DNA of 11,178 nt. It comes from Gonapodya sp. JEL0774. Its lineage: Eukaryota > Monoblepharomycota > Monoblepharidomycetes > Monoblepharidales > Gonapodyaceae. The position numbers were made by a program, and so were the translations under genes. This document shows, piece by piece, positions 7,533 to 11,178 of the stretch. The notes under the pieces were generated by a model. It was not told the origin of the DNA. It was given only the letters and a program-made list of their open reading frames with translations, and did not search any database. The DNA is taken from NCBI GenBank assembly GCA_027604505.1, contig JADIIX010000362.1:1-11178 (forward strand). The letters run 5' to 3'. The number at the start of each line of letters is the position of its first letter. The stretch's first letter is position 1.

Positions 7533-10500
7533 ATGAGTTGGAAGACATTGGAAGGAAAGTCTTCAGCTGGCGGAGATCTGGAGTTGATGGTTCGGGTAAC
7601 AGAAGATGAGCTTCGTCTGGCACGGGTGAGCGATGCAGTCCAACTCTCGGAAAGGCATGGATCGGGTTTCTCAATGTTGGTAATCCACGGGGAACTCAAT
7701 ATAAACAACAGATGGGCTATCGACAAGGTCAGTTTCGTGGTTCAGAATATCAGTTTCGGCGAACCAATGAAGTATTTTGCCCGCGTCATTGTCGTTCGTC
7801 ACCCCCAATCACATTGTTTTCGAAATACATCAAAGAGTTTCGAAGAACGTTTGGATGGATGTGAGCTGTCCATGCGATTTTAATTACCAAGTTTGAAACT
7901 CCGATAATTGTTCGCTGAACTGTGAAACTGTAGCCACAACTTTTCGTTCTCCATGTCCCAGCAATGCGCTGCAGCCACGACTCAGCTCTTTGCGGTATCT
8001 CTTACTTACGGTGGATCCGCAGCAGCTGTTTGGGGGTGGTTAATTGTCAGCTCAATGAATCTATGCGGTATGGCATTCTTTGAGTATTCTTCCTCTGTTG
8101 AGTTAAGAATCACTGAACATGCAAGTTTTGGATGGCAGTTATCCTCGCAATAGCAGAACTTTGCTCCGCATGGCCGAGCTCAGGCGGTCTTTATTACTGG
8201 AGCGCGAAACTTGGAGGGAAGAAGTATGGGTCGTTTTTGGCGTGGGTTATCCCTCCACATGTCGAACCGCCCAGTGTCGTGACGATAAATTCGACGCAGA
8301 TGGTGCACTGCGTGGTTTAATTTATTCGGCTCCATTGGTTCCCTTGCGGCAACTGCATACGGGCTTTCAATGGTTATTTTATCGTGTGTCAAGGGTAGGT
8401 TGCGGTTCACGGTGGGAGTCCGTGGGGGCCAAGAACTTATTTGATTGGTTCTATCACAGTGAACCAACCGCTCTACGAAATACAAAGCTGGCACCCCATC
8501 TTTATTGGATACTGTTTCGTGGTGCTTTGGGGTCTCCTCAACTCAATAAATGATGTCGTTTTGGCGAGGCTCATGGAGCTGTGTGAGTTCAACCATATCT
8601 TTTGCGGTGATGTATATCTCGCAATATGAAAATTGATGGTGTGATTATATACGGGCAGCTTTGGTTCTTCAAATTGCGGTGCCGGTATGTGCACCACACT
8701 CCACCAATCGTACAACAACCAAATGACACTCGAAATACCCCAATGTTTGGATAGATTGCTATTGCTGTGGCGCTACTCTTAATTTCCCCCACAAAACAGG
8801 TGAGTGGCGTGAATGAGCCTGCGCTTACCTGAAAAGATCACACTTGTCACGTCTCCACCCACGGACAGGAAGCCTCTTTTGTGTTCACAACCTTTCAAAA
8901 TCTTTCCAACCAATCCAACCTTGCATTCACTATTTTGTTGGGCCTAACCATCCCCTCATGGAATTTTATTGGTGGGTTTGAATACTAATGCCCCGACTTG
9001 ATGCTTTCAACCAAAGCGTACAAATCTCCTCATTACTGGTAGGCTATGACGCATCTGCACATCTCTCGGAAGGTTGTTGTGATTACACGTCAGTTCCAGT
9101 TCACCGAATTCCTTTTGACGATTCAAAAATTTTCAGAAACTATCAACGCCTACCGAGATGTCCCAAAAAGCATGATTTACTCTGTGGTAGTGACGTCCAT
9201 CCTTGGGTTCATCCTAGTCGTCGGTGAGATGTATACGGCCCTCCATCCTCTTCTAGAATGGCCCTCAACAAACCCTTTTACCACAGCAATGGCGTTCTCT
9301 ATTCAGCACACTGACCTAACAGCACTCGACGCGATGTACCCGTTGTCTCCCATGTCGGTATTGCTCGGTAGGTGGAGTCCGTACTACATTAGTGATTTCG
9401 TCCTCAAAACGACCCCACTCTTGTTTATTTATGTTTTTTTTTTTTTTTGTGTGATTCCGAGATGTTACGCAAAATGTCACTACTAGCATACTGCTTTCGT
9501 GCTTCGTGGGGGTCTCACTGTTTTTCAGTGGATTCGCTGCCACCACCGCGTGAGTTCAGATATACAGATTTGCTTCCAAGCATGACCGTGACTTAGCCCT
9601 CGGTCTAACAGAACTTCCAGAATGTGTGAGTCGGCGGATTTCCTCACTTTGAGGAGAGACTTCCTTTGTAACTCCATACCCCAATCCAGTGTTTGCATTC
9701 ACACGGGACGATGGATTTGGAGCCTATGTATCCTCTAAACTTCGCATGACGCATCACAAGACTCGTCTACCACTACGAACTATATGGCTTTGTTGCCTTT
9801 GTGAGTCTTGAGATCGTTCTGCACAGCATCCAAACGTTTCGTTCCCCTTATTTTGTTTTCTATTCAGCCTGCATTTTGAGCCTGTCTACGGGTTTTTGGT
9901 CATCCAACTCCTTGTTCCCCTCCTCACTGTCAGTGCGGACTATGTGGTTGATGATTTCATACTCCGCGCCAATGTTCTGCAAACTTGTTTTCGGAAGAAG
10001 GACATTTGAGGTGAGGACAAGTTGGACTTGTTTATGTGATATTCCGACGACTTACCAGCCATGAGCCTATCTCCAGGGAGGGGAGTTTAGGCTTGGGTGG
10101 GCTTCCACTCCAATTGGTTGCGTGGCGGTGCTTTGGTTGATTGTTTTGCCCTTCATCGTGAGATTACCATTGTGGGTTCCCACTTGCATTGAATTCAATG
10201 TGAGCGTGCGTCCTCAGCATCCTGACTTTTCAAATCGTGCAGAATATTTCCTGCTCTGGATTGGAAAATCATCTATCCAATCCTCCTTGCTTCCTCCCTT
10301 GCAGTGGTGCTTGTGAGTATGGGAAGGCGAGACCACTTCTCTCCATGTTTGAGTGGTTGTATGCGCATGCTAAGATCTATCGCACCCTGATAGTTTTTAT
10401 GGTGGATTCTGAATGCTCATAAGTGGTTCGATGTTCCCGTCAAGCGAGTTGGTGAGGACGAAATCCTCTCCATGGAGGCCAGCCTGGACGCCGCGAAAGC

Positions 10501-10591
10501 TGCCCTGAAAGAGAATTCACGCATGTCGGACCTGGTACTGGAGAGTAGACCGTATGTGGTCTCATTGTCTCGAATGAGGAGCACCGGTTGA
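7533..10591 (+). CDS. Amino-acid permease B, APC superfamily (GABA/choline-type), 20 exons
   Basis: Paralogue of permease A, 559 residues. Exons: 7533-7625, 7712-7727, 7836-7860, 7934-8067, 8139-8241, 8300-8394, 8460-8582, 8659-8684, 8755-8799, 8869-8971, 9043-9072, 9137-9223, 9287-9367, 9462-9549, 9612-9625, 9690-9800, 9868-10010, 10077-10171, 10243-10312, 10394-10591. The frame is continuous and all junctions are GT/AG. Marks: EFRRTFGWIHNFSFS leading into the first membrane region, GGSAAAVWGWLIVSS (residues 71-85), GYDASAHLSEET (255-266), TSRMLFAFTRDDG (351-363), and a hydrophilic C-terminal tail with a conserved SRPYVVSLS. All exons but the first equal those of permease A in length. The start at 7533 is chosen because the aligned ATG in permease A is preceded by an in-frame stop. 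The ATG at 7953 is internal to exon 4. By eye the proteins are roughly 70% identical; exon 4 differs at 7 of 39 compared positions. The substrate is unknown. Confidence 0.88.
9434..9448 (+). repeat. T15 homopolymer in intron 13 of permease B
   Basis: Fifteen consecutive T residues lie 13 bases before the AG acceptor used by exon 14. They act plausibly as the polypyrimidine tract of that intron. Permease A has no such run in the same intron. Homopolymer length is prone to sequencing error but falls in an intron, so the reading frame is unaffected. Confidence 0.8.
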
Positions 10592-10736
10592 TGCAGAGGT
10601 CGCACGGAGCGTTTCGTTTGGCCCAAAAATCGAAACTTGATCGATTCTTTCTCATTTAGCTGAACATTCTTTCAATCGACTGTTTCTTCCAACGATTTTA
10701 TATATGTTTCGGTGTTCTTTTCGCACTCTGTTCAAG

Positions 10737-10742
10737 AATAAA
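10737..10742 (+). terminator. Polyadenylation signal downstream of permease B
   Basis: AATAAA, 145 bases past the permease B stop codon, in an AT-rich setting. It lies only two bases before the ATG of the small open frame at 10745, so at least one of the two calls is probably not functional as stated. Confidence 0.45.
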
Positions 10743-10744
10743 TA

Positions 10745-10993
10745 ATGCAAATCAAACACAACATGCTTTTGATGAAAACTGCTGAGCGGGGGGGCATCGG
10801 AGTAGTGCTTTGTGGGCCGCAAACTGCACCTGTCCCGGCAGTCATTGTGAGCGATGGACTGATTCGATTACAGTACAAGGTCGGTTCGGAACACCGACTG
10901 CTAACAGAGCTGGCAACCGGGTCAACAGTGCTGCTGATCGTCGGAGAGCGGATTATTTTGGTCGATCATGTCATAGGTCCACACCGTGTGTAG
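10745..10993 (+). CDS. Small open frame of 82 codons, unknown function
   Basis: Open from ATG to TAG, with a TAA immediately before the start. The sequence is not low-complexity: it alternates hydrophobic and polar residues, with AERGGIGVVLCGPQ near the start and GSTVLLIVGERIILVDHVIG near the end. This would suit a small beta-rich fold. A TATATA at 10699-10704 could serve as its promoter. It has no counterpart at the left side of the window. I do not recognise it. It could be a real small gene, the remnant of a longer one, or chance coding in the 3' flank of permease B. Confidence 0.35.
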   Translation: MQIKHNMLLMKTAERGGIGVVLCGPQTAPVPAVIVSDGLIRLQYKVGSEHRLLTELATGSTVLLIVGERIILVDHVIGPHRV

Positions 10994-11063
10994 CACAGTA
11001 GTTGTGTTGAAGAGAACACATTGAACCAATTGAATTGACATATCTGCAGTATGTACAACGTCT

Positions 11064-11178
11064 TATAACGACGCACTAATTGAGGTGGTTTTGACAAAAA
11101 ACCAATGAACTCTAAATTGATTCACTCAGAGACACCGCAAAGTTGGACGGCGGCTCGCAAGTTCAGCTCCAACCCATT
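11064..11178. repeat. Right arm of outer inverted repeat
   Basis: Reverse-complement match to 1-118, with 110 of 115 aligned bases identical and lacking the 3-base insertion of the left arm. The arm begins inside a TATAAC motif (11064-11069) that is also conserved on the left. Both arms reach the very edge of the window, so the repeat may extend further outwards. No target-site duplication can be assessed here. Confidence 0.9.
11105..11178 (+). CDS. Possible 5' end of an outward-facing gene (partial, runs off the window)
   Basis: Mirror of the candidate at 1-77. The frame opens at ATG 11105 and stays open for 24 codons to the window edge, beginning MNSKLIHSETPQSW and containing RKFSSNP. Compared with the left copy it lacks one Asn codon and carries a synonymous Ser codon. 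A TATAAC lies 36-41 bases upstream. Unrecognised; see the left copy for the argument and its weakness. Confidence 0.3.
   Translation, partial: MNSKLIHSETPQSWTAARKFSSNP

Noticed and set aside
7953-8153. Separate short gene starting MSQQCAAATTQLF
   Set aside because: The frame continues upstream within exon 4 (IHNFSFS) and the ATG is an internal methionine of permease B.
1-11178. Search for a transposase, reverse transcriptase, helicase or recombinase to support a mobile element
   Set aside because: No such domain was seen in any spliced or unspliced frame, so an autonomous element is not claimed.

Overview
The window looks like nuclear DNA from an intron-dense fungus, most probably a basidiomycete (Agaricomycotina). 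Introns are short (about 55-110 bp) with GTRNGT-like donors and CAG/TAG acceptors. Exons go down to 14 nt, intergenic spaces are tight, and TATA boxes and AATAAA signals look eukaryotic. No prokaryotic features, rRNA, tRNA, CRISPR array or transposase were found. All gene models were spliced by hand and checked by reading frame.

The layout is strikingly symmetric. From left to right: (1) an outer inverted repeat, 1-118; (2) amino-acid permease A, minus strand, 670-3640, 20 exons; (3) a divergent promoter region, 3641-4334; (4) a Nudix hydrolase of the CoA-diphosphatase (Pcd1/NUDT7) type, plus strand, 4335-5673; (5) a convergent spacer with a C-rich, G-quadruplex-capable tract; (6) a small acidic protein of unknown function, minus strand, 6107-7091, 7 exons; (7) a second divergent promoter region; (8) amino-acid permease B, plus strand, 7533-10591, 20 exons; (9) a small open frame, 10745-10993; (10) the matching outer inverted repeat, 11064-11178.

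Permeases A and B are diverged paralogues facing away from each other. Nineteen of their 20 exons have identical lengths; only the first differs. The outermost ~115 bases form an inverted repeat that is about 96% identical by hand count, clearly more alike than the permease genes inside it. The centre (Nudix plus the small protein) is single copy. Either the whole 11 kb is bounded by terminal inverted repeats, as in a large non-autonomous cargo-carrying element, or the repeats are the promoter and first codons of an outward-facing duplicated gene pair whose bodies lie outside the window. An in-frame 3-bp indel and a synonymous change favour the second reading.

Functionally, two plasma-membrane-type APC transporters flank an enzyme expected to hydrolyse CoA derivatives. 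The Nudix protein ends in the PTS1-like tripeptide AKL in one splice form. No shared pathway can be demonstrated from sequence alone.
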